Counted from the stretch's first letter, positions 11,775 through 23,828 are shown. The stretch is DNA of 64,000 nucleotides from Chaetoderma sp. LZ-2023a (GCA_034401795.1 CM067373.1:40927781-40991780), one strand, 5' to 3'. Program-made: numbers and translations. The notes: a model not told the origin generated them from the sequence alone.

Positions 11775-11853
11775 GCTGCAAGCAAGCATAGACAATCAAG
11801 GACAGCTATGGACAAAATGTCCATGAATATCCTGTTCCATTTCAAATCCCTAC

Positions 11854-12120
11854 TTGTCCATGCACAATTATACTTGGATATCATTGGTTGTCCATGCACA
11901 ATTACACTTGGATATCATTGGTTGTCCATGCACAATTATACTTGGATATCATTGGTTGTCCATGCACAATTATCCTTGGATATCATTGGTTGTCCATGCA
12001 CAATTATCCTTGGATATCATTGGTTGTCCATGCACAATTATCCTTGGATATCATTGGATGTCCAGGCACAATTATCCTTGGATATCATTGGATGTCAATG
12101 TAAGTTTATCCATGGATATC
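11854..12120 (+). repeat. 34-bp minisatellite, about eight copies
   Basis: Unit TTGTCCATGCACAATTATAC + TTGGATATCATTGG (34 bp) repeated head to tail. The first copies read TTATAC or TTACAC and later copies read TTATCC, consistent with local expansion from the 3' side. Because 34 is not a multiple of three and the unit has no stop, all three frames stay open with the same periodic peptide. The open frames at 11730-12134 are therefore artefacts of the repeat. Confidence 0.95.
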
Positions 12121-13189
12121 TAAGCAATCTTTGACCGGGGAATTGGATTCTGAGCTACTCTGTTCTGTAGTTGGTAACCCACATGATTGTGGATTGCAAG
12201 ACCACTTTTACAAATGGCAAATTTGGTGAAAGCATGGGACTTTGCGATGGTGTGCCATCGACACATTGCCACATTCTAGTTTGAATAACAAAGTTCATGA
12301 TCCAAATGGATATTACTAAAAGGAACATACATGTATCTGCCAGGTTTGGTTTTGTTCCATTAACAGATGGCAAGATGTGTCGAAGACAGCAACATCGTCC
12401 ACCAAAATTGTTGAAAAATGTACACAAGTTTCTTAGCTATTGACATGGTAAAGGATAGACTACTGACATCAGAGTGGTAAGGGTTAACAGATCACAGTGA
12501 GACAATGGAGAATGGTGAGATCACACATTGCCATTGCATAACCTCACCCAGGTGAGCTAAAATAAAATAGAAAACTCAACGCCAACACTGATGTACATTT
12601 CAGCTGATTTGCTCAAAAGATTTATTAGTGTTACTGTTAGATATTGCTTGATTGAAAATATCGGAATAAAATATTATGTCCTCGAGGTATAGTTGTAATG
12701 ATATATAGAATCCTCATGCCATGACAGTGAGGCTAACACGGACATTTTATAATTGCATTCCTAGAGCCCTCAGGACAGTAAGAACCTTTACAGCAGCTAG
12801 GAAAAATGACAACTCTCATTAATTTGGTTACTCCAATAAAAATGAAGGCTCCTTTTTGATTGCGTAAAATAAAATAGAGAATTTGTGTCTATATCCAGTG
12901 AAAGTTTCGGTCTGAAACATTGCTCTATTGTCTATAAGTAGAAAAGGAAGATATTGTGGCTAGCCTTTGGCACTACGCGGACACACTGGAATGAATGCAA
13001 GTTGATTGAATATATAGAAAGGGGCGCTGAAGATACTGCGCGCCACCACCTCAGAAAAGGCAAATCTGAGAAAATGTATACACAGATCAAAAGACAAAAG
13101 AGAAAGTATAATCCCCACCAACTTTCACATAATTCCGTTTTACGCTAAAATATCAAGGCTGATCAAGGAAATTAAAATGTTTGCTGAAC
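12121..13189. other. mostly unassigned; possible decayed TTAA palindrome
   Basis: Around 12205-12487 'ggcaaatttggtgaaag...ccaccaaaattgttgaaaaatgtacac...cagagtggtaagggttaa' resembles the right side of the second TTAA family (15374, 54961), with much decay on the left. A CAGGTGAGCTAA word at 12552 may be a solitary Helitron-like 3' end. No gene is seen. Confidence 0.4.
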
Positions 13190-13317
13190 AAATGTTCATT
13201 TGCAGGATAAGACTGTTCTCTATAAATGTATTAATTGAATACCTAGCTTGGAGATTGAGCCATTCATTGCACTGGTAAATTTCCAAAAATAGTTTTCTCT
13301 TAGCCCCTCATGTCAAC

Positions 13318-13661
13318 TTAACCCTTTCATGGTCAAGCAGGACAAAATGGCCTCTAAAGTGGTATTGTGCAGTGTCCATTTACAGGCCAAGAAGACTATT
13401 TTTGAAAACTTACCACTGGAATGACTGGTTCAGTAACTGTGACTTTCTTGCCCATTAATGCCGTCATGGTGATGCCTGTCAAAGGGGACTTCTGCAGTCA
13501 CATTGAGGAAGGTCCATTCACTGCAAGACAGAAAGCTATCTTTGTAAATTTCAGTAGTAAATCCACAAAAAGGTTTTCTCTTAAAGTTTTCTTGAAAAAT
13601 CTTAGTTTATATGAATAGCATTTTCAGCACTTAAAGGAGCTGTTGACATAGTAGGGGTTAA
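13318..13661. mobile_element. TTAA palindromic MITE, decayed
   Basis: Left end TTAACCCTTTCATGGTCAAG, right end near GGGGTTAA. The centre (TACCACTGGAATGACTGGTT) has lost symmetry and is followed by an expanded middle. A half copy lies just upstream at 13190-13310. Confidence 0.55.
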
Positions 13662-13920
13662 ACTCTAACTTTACATTCCTCAAGAATACTGAGGTCGGTA
13701 TTGGCCAATCTTGCCATTAAACGGATAATGGCCAAAATCAGTCATTTTAATCCACTTTTTTGTTAAGTAAATATTCATTTGCATGCAAAAACAAAATTCT
13801 TTTTAATTTACCACTTCTGACTGGACTAAATTGCCTGTTATTGAACCAGCCATTCCTGTGCTACATTTTCAAAAACAGACTTGCGAGACAAACATTCCCA
13901 TGCGAAATGGAAGACGGGAA

Positions 13921-14293
13921 ACTATGAACTACCATGGTTTTTCCATGTTAGTTCATGGGTGTGTGGTGCTGGCTAACCATGTTTGACCATGGGGGGACCA
14001 TATTTTGTTAAATGCCGTACTTTCGACAGGTGAGCTAACTGTTAATCTACTTTGGACCATGGACTCTAACCATGGTGTCATTTTACAATATATGTTCTAT
14101 CAGTATCATGGTTGACCATGGTCCTATGACCACAAAATCCTCTTGAAAACAATGGTCAATTGAACATAAAATGACATGTTCTTTATGACCGTCTATCAGG
14201 GTTGACCAAGGTCGCCATGAACTACCATGGCTTTTCATGCATGTTAGTTCATGGGTGTTTGGGTACTGGTTAACCATGATCAACCATGCTTTG
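13921..14293. repeat. CCATGG word cluster with ~295-bp direct repeat
   Basis: Dense phrases containing CCATGG and GTTGACCATGGTC. The block 'catgaactaccatggTTTTTCC...gttagttcatgggtg...ctaaccatg' at 13922-14000 recurs at 14217-14289. The motif is self-complementary. The cluster resumes at 14533-14700. Confidence 0.7.
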
Positions 14294-14532
14294 TTAACCC
14301 TTTAACCCTCAAATTTGTTCAAGAAGAGTTCAATTTTCTCATACAAAATGTCCATTTGCAGACCAAGAGAAGACTATTTTTGAAAATTTACCATTGAAAT
14401 GACTGGCTCGTTATCGAGCCAGTCATTCCACTGGTAAATTTTCAAAAATAGTCTTCTCTTGGTCTGCAAATGGACATTTCTCAAGAGCAATGCAGAAGCT
14501 GTTTTGTGCTGATATGAGTGCTAAACTGTTAA
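14294..14532. mobile_element. TTAA-flanked palindromic MITE, well preserved
   Basis: TTAA ends, CCCTTTAACCCTCAAATTTG left terminus. The hairpin core TGACTGGCTCGTTATCGAGCCAGTCA is nearly perfect and extends through AAATTTTCAAAAATAGTCTTC and TCTTGGTCTGCAAATGGACA on both arms. Inserted inside the CCATGG cluster, which continues on both sides. Confidence 0.85.
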
Positions 14533-14700
14533 ATGGCCCATTTTTGCCAGGTGAGCTAACATGATCTCCTATGGAGAATATATTACATCATGGTTGACCA
14601 TGGTTATTATGGTTGACAATGTTTATTATGGTTGATCATGGTTGCCCATTGTTATCATGGTTGAACATTGTTATTATGGTTAAACATGGTCATATGAACA
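14533..14700. repeat. CCATGG word cluster (continuation)
   Basis: 'ATGGTTGACCATGGTTATTATGGTTGAC'-type wording with phrases of about 17-20 bases and no exact period. It contains a CAGGTGAGCTAA word at about 14549, an isolated Helitron-like 3' terminus. Confidence 0.6.
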
Positions 14701-14828
14701 TTAATCAGCAATCGCGCTCCATTTTTGCAAACAAAGCCAGACTGTAAACCAATTAACACTTTCATCTTAGCCAAAAGGCCGAGAACCGATTACAACATTG
14801 TAAGTAGTCATGAGCTACGGTAATGGAC

Positions 14829-15195
14829 CTTTCCATTTTTAGCTATGCCCCGCCCATCACTAGCTAAGCGCAATCCACACCTCGCCATGTTTGGATTGAT
14901 CGATCCCCGAATGCCCTAGCTATCAATTTCCTGAAAACTCTACAGGGAAGCTGTTGAATATTTTGTAACTAATTAGACTGGGTGCTGTTGCTGCCATAGG
15001 CAGCAACAGCGCCCAGTCAAATTAGTTTCAAAATATTCAACAGAATATTTATTAAATAGTAAAAGCAAACAATTTGTACAACAGCCCATAGACCGTCATC
15101 AAATATGCGTTCGTGACATTCCATTATGATGTCATTCTACATACCGCGTAGATGATTATGACGTCATATGATGGGTACATACTCTGGAAAGGTGA
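14829..15195. repeat. ~370-bp dispersed repeat with central 45-bp-arm palindrome
   Basis: Begins TTTTTAGCTATGCCCCGCCC and ends near GACGTCATATGATGG. The palindrome at 14951-15043 runs CTGTTGAATATTTTG...CTGCCATAGGCAGC...CAAAATATTCAACAG with only a few mismatches. Further copies lie at 26990, 30168 and 56181. No ORF. Repeated TGACGTCAT-like words follow the hairpin. Confidence 0.8.
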
Positions 15196-15373
15196 ATTGC
15201 CATGAAGATATAAAACATTGATCAATATTTCTGGATATATAAGACTATGAAAATGTTGTAATAATTAACCTACGTTGGCATTGTTTGAAATAAAGTTTAT
15301 ACAAGAATTCAAGAGTTTATTATTACCTGTATGTATTTATGTATATATGGCATTTACTGCTCAAATGTCATAA

Positions 15374-15580
15374 TTAACTCTTAGCAATCGATTGTCACAG
15401 CTTTGTTTTGAAAAATTCATTTCAAAGAGAAACTGGTATAAATTTTGGAAACAATTTTGGTGAAGATGTTGTCTTAGACAGCAACATCTTTCAACAAAAT
15501 TGTTTCCAAAATGTGTACCAGTAGGTTTACTAAGAGCGCAGTAAAAGATAAAATGTTGATATTAGAGTGCTAAGGGTTAA
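15374..15580. mobile_element. second TTAA palindromic MITE family
   Basis: TTAA at 15374-15377 and 15577-15580, with termini CTCTTAGCA and TGCTAAGGG. The centre is a hairpin: TTTGGAAACAATTTTGGTGAAGATGTTG with its complement after GTCTTAGACAGC. A relative is at 54961-55145. The termini and stem differ from the GACTGGCTCG family. Confidence 0.75.
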
Positions 15581-15794
15581 TGATGATTAGGTAATTTACA
15601 TTTCTTCCCGTAATAGAATAATTAAAACGTTAAATGAAAAACAACACAAGTTTACAATGAATGAGTTGCCTCCCTTATTAAATTATATCAACCATGGTCA
15701 AAGCATGTTTGACCAAGGTCATACAGTTTTCAGAAATTTGTTTGACCATCATGTCTAATCTTTGATGACCATGGTTATTTATTTTACAATTTTT

Positions 15795-16205
15795 TTTGTT
15801 CCTGAAATGTTCTTCAGTTGTTCCTTAAAATCTTCAAGAACAGCTTAGGAACATTTTACGAACGTTAGTTTTTAACTGTTCTTAAATTATTCTTGAACTT
15901 TTTCAAGAACAGGTTAATAGGAGAATTTTAAGAACTTTAAAGTCCATGAACTGTTCTTAAATTGAACTTTTCAAAAGACATTTAGGCACATTTCATATTA
16001 ATTTAAATTCTTGAACAGTTCTAAAATTGTTTCAGAATATTTCCAGAATAGTTTGAGAACATTGAGTTCTAGAAATATTCAAGAAATGTTCTTGAAAATG
16101 TTTCAGAACACTTTAAGAACAAATTTACTAGAACAGCGATTGAGTACACTTCTTAATATTGTAGAAATATTCACGAACTGTTCTTAAGTACAAGAACAGT
16201 CATGC
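15795..16205. repeat. GTTC/GAAC word cluster
   Basis: Roughly two dozen GTTC or GAAC words fall in about 410 bases, often as GTTCTT, AAGAAC or TTCAAGAAC, with variable spacing of 10-25 bases. No fixed period and no ORF. It is embedded between two CCATGG clusters (15690-15790 and 16205-16625). Confidence 0.65.
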
Positions 16206-16625
16206 TTATTACGGTTTATTATGACCAAATGTAATACGTAACATTGTCCGACTGGGTAACAGCCATGGACAACCATGGTCTAGCTGGCTCTATCCTAGAC
16301 ATCCATGGTCTGATCTATAGGACCATGGTCTTAGCCATGATCGAGCTGACTTAATAATGATTGACAATTTTTGGCAAGACAGCACTGACTATGCACCCAT
16401 GGGAAAACAAGGTAAAGTCAGCTAGACCATGGTTTATCAACCCTGCCAATAGTTGCAACCATGGAAAGAAAACATAAGTCTGATAGGTTTGACCAGCTGG
16501 GAAACTCTTTCAACCCTGGTATGACATGATCTGGCCAGTTTGACCATGGCCTGGTCAGCTCGGCAATGGTTGAAATAACAGTAAACAAGATTGATCGGTC
16601 GATGATGCATCATCGCAAATCCCCA
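16206..16625. repeat. CCATGG word cluster
   Basis: Phrases ACCATGGTC, CCATGGTCTAGCTG and GTTTGACCA alternate with CAGCTG/GACC words. An open frame on the minus strand here lacks domain similarity and I leave it uncalled. Confidence 0.6.
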
Positions 16626-16639
16626 CATTCACCGCTTTG

Positions 16640-17360
16640 AACCTTTGACACCCCGACAACCCACCACTGGGGGTGAAGCCAAATGTAAATGTCCTTTTGC
16701 ACTATGCAATCATATGGGTAAGTCACAAGTCACATACCAAATTTGGTTGAATATCGTCCAACAGCGTCAGAGGAGTTGCATTACCATCAATTTCATGACC
16801 TTTTGACCTCATCCCACAACCCGGGGAGTGGGGCCAAATGTAAATGTGCTCATCCACTCCACATTGATATGGGTAACTGACACACTAAATTTGGTTGAAT
16901 TCCATCCACCCAGTGTCAGAGGAGTTGCATTACAATCAATTTCATGACCTTTTGACCCCATCCCCTACCACTGGGGGGGGGGAAATGTAAATGTGCTCAT
17001 CCACTCTACATTGATATGGGTAACGCACATACCAAATTTGGTTGAATTCCGTCCAATGGTTTCGGAGGAGATGCATTACAAGCAATTTCTGCAGGTTAAA
17101 ATTTGACCTTTTGCCCCCTCCCCACCCCCTGAGGGGGGGGGGGGGGCGGGGAAAGCCAAATCTAAATGGCCTCTTGCACTCCGTAATCATATGGTAACTC
17201 AGATTTCAAATTTTGTTCAGTTCCGTCTAACGATTTCAGAGGAGTTGCGTTACAAGTGATTTGACTTTTTGACCCCTGCCACAACCGCCCCCTGGGGCAG
17301 AGCCAAATCTAAATATCTCTTGCAAAGTGGAATCATATGAGTAACGCACATACTAAATTT
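16640..17360 (+). repeat. tandem array of ~153-bp units (about five)
   Basis: Unit elements in order: TTTTGACCCC-rich segment, a C-run/G-run (CCCCTGGGGG), GCCAAATGTAAATG, a CATATGGGTAAC segment, CAAATTTGGTTGAAT, TCCGTCCAACGG, CAGAGGAGTTGCATTACAA. Copies start near 16642, 16797, 16948, 17102 and 17265. The length is near that of bivalve pearl/BIV160 tandem units, but identity to them is untested. Confidence 0.8.
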
Positions 17361-17700
17361 GTGGGGATAAACATGGTCTGATCAGTTTGACCATGGTCAA
17401 GTATGGTCCCACAATGATTTAACTAGCTCCACAATAGTTGTGACCATCGGAAAACATTGTCTGATCAGATTGACCATGTCTTGCTGAGATGATTTCGACC
17501 ATGGTAAAAGCTAGTTTGGTCAGTCATAACATGGTCTAACATTGAACACACAATTCGACAATGGTTCTGACAATGGTAAAAGGTGGTGTTCCATTACTGA
17601 CAATCATCAACCATGGTCTGGCCATGATGGACATGTTATGACCATGGTTGAATTCACAGCATTTCATTACCACCAACCATGATAATTTAGGGTCAGTTGT
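17361..17700. repeat. CCATGG word cluster
   Basis: Continues the phrase family (GACCATGGTC, ATGGTCTGATCAG) on the far side of the ~153-bp array. The array therefore looks inserted into, or expanded within, the word cluster. Confidence 0.6.
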
Positions 17701-18520
17701 CAAATCCCATGTTGCCCATGGACAACCAGTTTCTCCATTTGTCTGGGTTCTGTATCCAGCCTACAGAATGGAATCTGGAAATAAATTAGATCTTGAAAGA
17801 TTCATACTCACAAATGTTCTCTTGGAACTGTGTGAACCCATTATGTAATCATGGACTCTGGTAAATCCACAGAGGAGAATGCATGGCAATCAATCACCAA
17901 GTTCTGCACTGTTATTTAGTACAGGCGGATATATGGCATTCAGATATATGGCACTTATATCGTCTCACATTCAGTCACAGTATTTAAGCATTCACTTAGT
18001 TAGAGAACATTTCAGCTGCATGAGTCTTTACATATGAAAGGATATATGTGAACATAATGATAAAACAGATCTCTGGTAAACCAGTCAGCAACACACACAG
18101 CATAGAATTCCTAGTATAGAAGTTAGGTAATAAATAAACTCTATTTAAAGTTCTCATAAATTAATAAAAGATGGGTCTCCTTTTGTTACTTTAATATGGA
18201 CTAACTAGGAGTGTAGTAGTAGAAACATCCTACAGCTGCTATCAGTCCCTCTATGCACACTGTGTCTTGCCATCAGCCAAAATCTTTAGCTTCCTCAGGT
18301 CCATTCTTGGCTTGACTGTACAGAGTCTTGCTTTCTTGAGGTCACCTCGCAGCACACTTAACAGATTTATGCAATGACATCCTCTCCTAGCTCTCTGTGC
18401 TCGTGTGCCCCTGGAGACTAGGAAAGTAGCTGCCATTTTAGCTAGACATTTGCTGGCACCATTATTTCAGATTCCATTGTCTTCAGCGGTGCGCAATTGT
18501 CGGTATAAAACCATTCTTGT
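17701..18520. other. unassigned non-coding DNA
   Basis: No recognisable gene, RNA or repeat. Short frames at 17648-17848 and 18251-18436 lack motifs. Confidence 0.4.
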
Positions 18521-21500
18521 AACAAGAGGCCCAAGGGGCCTGTATCGCTCACCTGCATCATAGGCATTTCAACCAGAAAGGCCATCAACACTAAGTAGAA
18601 CCCTACAGAGTTGAGCAGAATTATAACAAGAAAACAGAAGCCATGTTTCTTTATGTATCAACTACTTTTGAACAAAACTTAACGGCCCTTAGTCCCTTAT
18701 CATATCTCCCAAATTTCGGCCCAATCCGTTCAACAATTCTGGATACGAAGTTGTTTTCGCGAAAACTAGGTCATCCAAGATGGCCGCCAAGCCAATGGAC
18801 CAATCAGGTTCTCTTGAACAAATTGGTTCTCCTCCTGCATTAGATGATGTTTCATGAGTTTTGAATCAACCTCCAAGCCGTTTCGGAGATTTTTAGACAT
18901 TTCTAAAAATTGGCTGGTTTAGCCGGTGGCCATCTTGGATTTTGGCTGATCAGCTTCGTTTGAACAAACTTAGACCTCTATGCCCTAAGGCTGCATTCTG
19001 CCACATATAATTGAAATTGGCCCAGTGGTTCTTGAGAAGTCGTTTAAAGAATTCCCCATTGCTTTACTATGGGCCCATTGCTTTACTATGGGAGCCTATG
19101 GCAGGAAAATAAACCAAGATGGCAGTCAAACCGTTTTCCAACGGTCTCGAAAGTGGCATATTTGAACTCACTACCCTGATAAGCATATATACAGCAATTT
19201 TCGCCATCAAAATACATCAAATACAAAAAAGCCAATATGATAAAGCTAAATTTTGATTGGTTGATGCCGGCCATGTTTTTCAATGTACGAACTTCCTTTG
19301 AACAAATTTGAATGGCCCTTGGTCCCTAAGCATATTTACTAAATTTCAGTGCTATTCCTTCAGCGGTTCGGGAGAAGTCATTTTGGCAAAAAATACGTCA
19401 TCCAAGATGGCCGTCAAGCAAATAGGCCAATCAGGTTGCCTTGAATAAACTTGGGTCTATTGTTGCCACAGATGATGTGTTATGAGATTTGAATCAATTC
19501 CTCCAGCGGTTTCGGAGATTTTTTAAAGTGGTTCTAAAAATCTGCCATTTTGGCCGGTGGCCATCTTGGATTTTGACCGATCCGCTTCGTTTGAACAAAA
19601 TTAGATCTCTATGCCCTATGGATGTTTCCTGCCAAATATAATTGAAATCGGCCCAGTGGTTCTTGAGAAGTCGTTTAAAGAATTCCCCATTGCTTCACTA
19701 TGGGAGCCCATGGCGGGAAAACAAACCAAGATGGTAGCCAAACCATTTATCCGACAGTCTCAAAAGTGGCATATTTGAACTCAGCACCCTGATAAGCATA
19801 TATAGAACAATTTTCGCCATTAAAATATATCAAATACAAAAAAACCCCAATATGACCAACAAATGCTCAATTTTGATTGGTTGATGCCGGCCATGTTTTT
19901 TAACGTACAAACTTCCTTTGAACAAATTTGAATGGCCCTTGGTCCCTAAGCATATTTACCAAATTTCAGTGCTATCCCTTCAGCGGTTCGGGAGAAGTCG
20001 TCTTCGCGAAAACTATGTCATCTAAGATGGCCGTCAAGCAAATAGGCCAATCAGGTTGCCTTGAATAAACTTGGGTCTAACGTTGCCATAGATGATGTGC
20101 TATGAGTTTTTAATAAATTCTTCCAGCGGTTTCGGAGATTTTTTTAAGTGGTTATAAAAATCGGCCATTTTGGCTGATGGTCATCTTGGATTTTGACCGA
20201 TCCGCTTCGTATGAACAAACTTGAATATCTATGCCCTAAGGATTGTTCCTGTCAAATATAATTGAAATCTGCCCAGTGGTTCTTGAGAAGAAATCGTTTA
20301 AAGAATTCCCCCATTGCTTTACTATGGGCACATTGCTTTACTATGGGAGCCTATGGCGGGAAAACAAACCAAGATGGTAGCCAAACCATTTATCCGACAG
20401 TCTCGAAAGTGGCATATTTGAACTCGCCACACTGATAAGCATACATAGAGCAATTTTCACCAGTAAAATACATCAAATACAAAAAAAACAATATGGCCAA
20501 CAAATGCTAAATTTTGATTGGTGGATGTCGGCCATGTTTTTTAACGTACAAAATTCCTTTTAACAAATTTGAATGGCCCTTGGTCCCTAATCATATTTAA
20601 TAAATTTCAGCTCTATCCCTTCAGCGGTTCGGGAGAAGAAGTTGTTTTCGAGAGAAAACTACGTCATCCAAGATGGCCACCTAGCAAATAGGCCAATAAG
20701 GTTGGCTTGAACAAACTTGGGTCTAACGTTGCCATACATGATGTGTTATAAGTATTGAATCAATTCCTCTTGCGGTTTCGGAGAAGATTTTTTAAAGTGT
20801 TTCTAAAAATCGGCCATTTTGGCCGGCAGCCATCTTGGATTCTGACCGATCCGCTTCGTTTGAACAAACTTAGATCTCTATGCCCTATGAATGCTTCTTC
20901 GCAAATATAATTGAAATCGGCCCAGTGGTTCGTGAAAAGAAGTCGTTTAAAGAATTCCCCATTGCTTTACTGTGGGCCCATTGCTTTACTATGGGAGACT
21001 ATGGCGGGAAAACAAACCAATTTGGCAGGAAAACCGTTTATCCGACAGTCTCGAAAGTCGCATATTTTAACACGCCACACTGCTAAGCATATATAGAGCA
21101 ATCTTCGCCATCAAAATACATCAAATACAAACAAGAGGCCCAAGGGCCTGTATCGCTCACCTGGACAATAGGCATTTCAACTAGAATGCTCTTTATCAAC
21201 ACGATGGCCAGCAAACCGTTTATCCGACAGTTTCGAAAATTGCAAATTTGAGATCAGAATACCCAAAAACACATAAAACCAGACGTTTCTTAAAATCAGC
21301 CTAAATCCAAGATGGCCGCCGGCCAAATTGGCTGATCGGGTTCATTTGAACAAACTTAGATCGCTATATGCCCTATGAATGCTTCCTCCCAAATATAATT
21401 GAAATCGGCCCAGTGGTTCTTGAGAGGAAGTCGTTTAAAGAATTCCCCATTGCTTTACTATGGGCCTCTTGCTTTACTATGGGAGCCTATGGCAGGAAAA

Positions 21501-22804
21501 CAAACCAAGACGGCAGCCAAACAGTTTATCCGACAGTCTTGAAAGTGGCATATTTGAACTCGCCACACTGATAAGCAGATATAAAGCAATTTTCGCCATC
21601 AAAATACATCAAATACAAAAAAGCCAATATGACCAAGAAATGCTGAATTTTGATTGGTTGATGGCGGCCATGTTTTTTAACGAACAAACTTCCTTTGAAC
21701 AAACTTGAAAGGCGCTTGGTCCCTAAGCATATTTACAAAATTTCAGCTCCATCCCTTCAGCGGTTCGGGAGAAGAAGTCGTTTTCGCGAAAACTAGGTCA
21801 TCCAAGATGGCCACGAAGCAAATTGGCCAATCAGGTTGCCTTGAACAAACTTGGGTCTACCGCTGCTACAGATGATATGTTATGAGGTTTGAATCAATTC
21901 CTCCAGCGGTTTCAGAGATTTTTTAGTGTTTCTAAAAATCAGCCATTTTGGCAGATGGCCATCTTGGATTTTGACCGATCCGCTTTGTTTGAACAAACTT
22001 AGATCTCTATGGCCTATGAATGCTTTCTCCAATATATAATGGAAATTGGCCCAGTGGTTCTTGAAAAGAAGTCGTTTAAAGAATTCCCCATTGCTTTACT
22101 ATGGGTCCTTTGCTTTACTATGGGAGCCTATGGTGGGAAAACAAACCAAGATGGCAGCCAAACCGTTTATCCTATAGTCTCAAAAGTGGTATATTTGAAC
22201 TCGCCACACTGATAAGCATATATAAAGCAATTTTCGCCATCAAAATACATCAAATACAAAAAAGCCAACATGACCAGCAAACGCTAAATTTTGATTGGTT
22301 GATGGTGGCCATCTTTTTTAACATACAAACTTCCCTTGAACAAACTTGAATGTACCTTGGTCTATAAGCATATTTACCAAATTACAGACCTATCCCTTCA
22401 GAGATTCGGGAGAAGTCATTTTCGCGAAAACTAGGTCATCCAAGATGGCCACCAGGCAAATAGGCTAATCAGGTTGCCTTGAACAAACATGGGTCTACCG
22501 TTGCAATAGATGATGTGTTATGAGTTTTGAATCAATTCCTCCTGTGGTTTCGGAGAAGATTTTTTATTGTTTCTAAAAATCGGCTATTTTGGCCGACGGC
22601 CATCTGGATTTTGGTCAATCGGCTTCATTTGAACAAATTTGAATCTCTGTGTCCTAGGGATGCTTCCTACCAAATATAATTGAAATCGGCCTAGGTTCTT
22701 GAGAAGTTGTTTAAAGAAAAAGTTGACGGACGACAGACAACATACAGACGACGGACGGTCGGCATCGCATAAGCTCACTTGGCCATTCTGGCCAGGTGAG
22801 CTAA
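18521..22804 (+). mobile_element. 4.3-kb Helitron/pearl-like element with higher-order repeat interior
   Basis: The 5' end is AACAAGAGGCCCAAGGGGCC + TGTATCGCTCACCTG, containing the palindrome AGGCCCAAGGGGCCT. The 3' end is TGGCCATTCTGGCCAGGTGA + GCTAA followed by T: a short hairpin then CTAA. A terminal hairpin plus CTRR next to T is the 3' signature of Helitrons. The interior repeats at ~620-650 bp (markers 'actatgggagcctatggc' near 19083, 19704, 20336, 20990, 21475, 22117). Each such unit is made of about four ~155-bp diverged subunits sharing 'TTTGAACAAACTT', 'CCAAGATGGCC' and 'CAGCGGTTCGGGAGAAG'. A second 5' end at 21131 inside it suggests two fused copies. It encodes no protein; open frames at 20880-21708 and 22009-22349 merely repeat with the units. 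Confidence 0.8.
21131..21181 (+). mobile_element. internal second 5' terminus of the Helitron-like element
   Basis: ACAAGAGGCCCAAGGGCCTG + TATCGCTCACCTGGACAATAGGCATTTCAAC repeats the element start within the array. The local repeat phase shortens to ~484 bp here. Consistent with a second element inserted in, or recombined with, the first. Confidence 0.7.
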
Positions 22805-23031
22805 TAATGGTGTCAGCAAATATCTACATAAACTGGCGTCTACGCTCCTAGTTAGTTAAACAAATAGGCCTAAATTTATTTAGGATACACATCTTTTATC
22901 AATTTATGAGAACTTTAAGCAGTCTTGGCATGGCATTTGGTTTGTACATGTATAACAAGCAGGCTGTCCCCTTAACCCTTGAAATGGCAGTGTCTCAATT
23001 TCAAGATACCTATACAGGAAAGATATTGAAT

Positions 23032-23104
23032 ATTTTGAAACTAATTCGACTGGAACATGATGGTGCAACGGATCCAGTCGAATTAGTTTCAAAATATTCA
23101 ACAG
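23032..23104. repeat. palindrome, GTTGAATATTTT family
   Basis: ATATTGAATATTTTGAAACTAATTCGACTGG, a short loop, and the complement. The arms show matched substitutions relative to other members (ATTCGAC/GTCGAAT). Confidence 0.8.
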
Positions 23105-23180
23105 AATATTGGATCTATCAAAAGTAGTTGTTCCTTGATGGTTTGTGAGTGTTGAAAAGTTACTACTTTGACATTCAGAT

Positions 23181-23404
23181 TTAACCCTCGAATTTGTTCA
23201 AGAATATTAAAATTTTCTCATAGAAAGTGTCCTTTTGCAGAAGACTATTTTGGAAAATTTATCGCTGGAATGGCTGGCTGGGTTATCGAGCCAGTCATTC
23301 CAGTGGTAAATTTTCAAGAAAAGTCTTCTCCTGGTCGACGAATGGACTTTTCTCAAGACCAATACAGAAGCCGTTTTTGGCTGATATGAGTGTGACAGGG
23401 TTAA
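23181..23404. mobile_element. TTAA-flanked palindromic MITE
   Basis: TTAACCCTCGAATTTG left, GTGTGACAGGGTTAA right. Hairpin centre GCTGGCTGGGTTATCGAGCC. The arms carry TTTTGCAGAAGACTATTTTG and its approximate complement. Open frames in both strands follow the hairpin and are not genes. Confidence 0.8.
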
Positions 23405-23642
23405 ATGTATGAGGCAATTATTCAATCAAAATCACAAGGCCTAGCTTGAATGTAACCACTATGCATCAGTGGTAATTACAACTAATTACTTATTTCACAG
23501 CTGTGCTCAATTTCAACAGAGAGTTTATTATGACATCCTTCAATTCACACAATTTCCTTGCTTATATTCACAATTATTTATTGCATCAATTTTAACCCTT
23601 GAAGTGCCAGTGGTTCAATTCCATGACAACTACTCATCTACG

Positions 23643-23735
23643 GTGTTGAAAAATTTTGAAACTAATTTGACTGGAACATGTTGCTGCCATATGCAGCAAC
23701 AGTTCCCAGTCAAATTAGTTTCAAAATATACAACA
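23643..23735. repeat. palindrome, GTTGAATATTTT family
   Basis: GTGTTGAAAAATTTTGAAAC...AACATGTTGCTGCCATATGCAGCAACAGTTCC... and complement, loop CATATG. Confidence 0.8.
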
Positions 23736-23828
23736 TAAAACTCTTTACATCATAAAGTGTTTGTCATTTCTGGTATGTAATGGTGAAACGGTTAATGATT
23801 GATAGAAAATTTAAATTTATCGTTTACT

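Noticed and set aside
11730..12134. 134-codon protein with repeats
   Set aside because: It is the 34-bp minisatellite read through; overlapping frames give the same periodic peptide.
20880..22349. Repeated 61-82-codon proteins
   Set aside because: They recur with the ~630-bp repeat unit and vary by substitutions without codon-position bias visible to me; they are repeat by-products.
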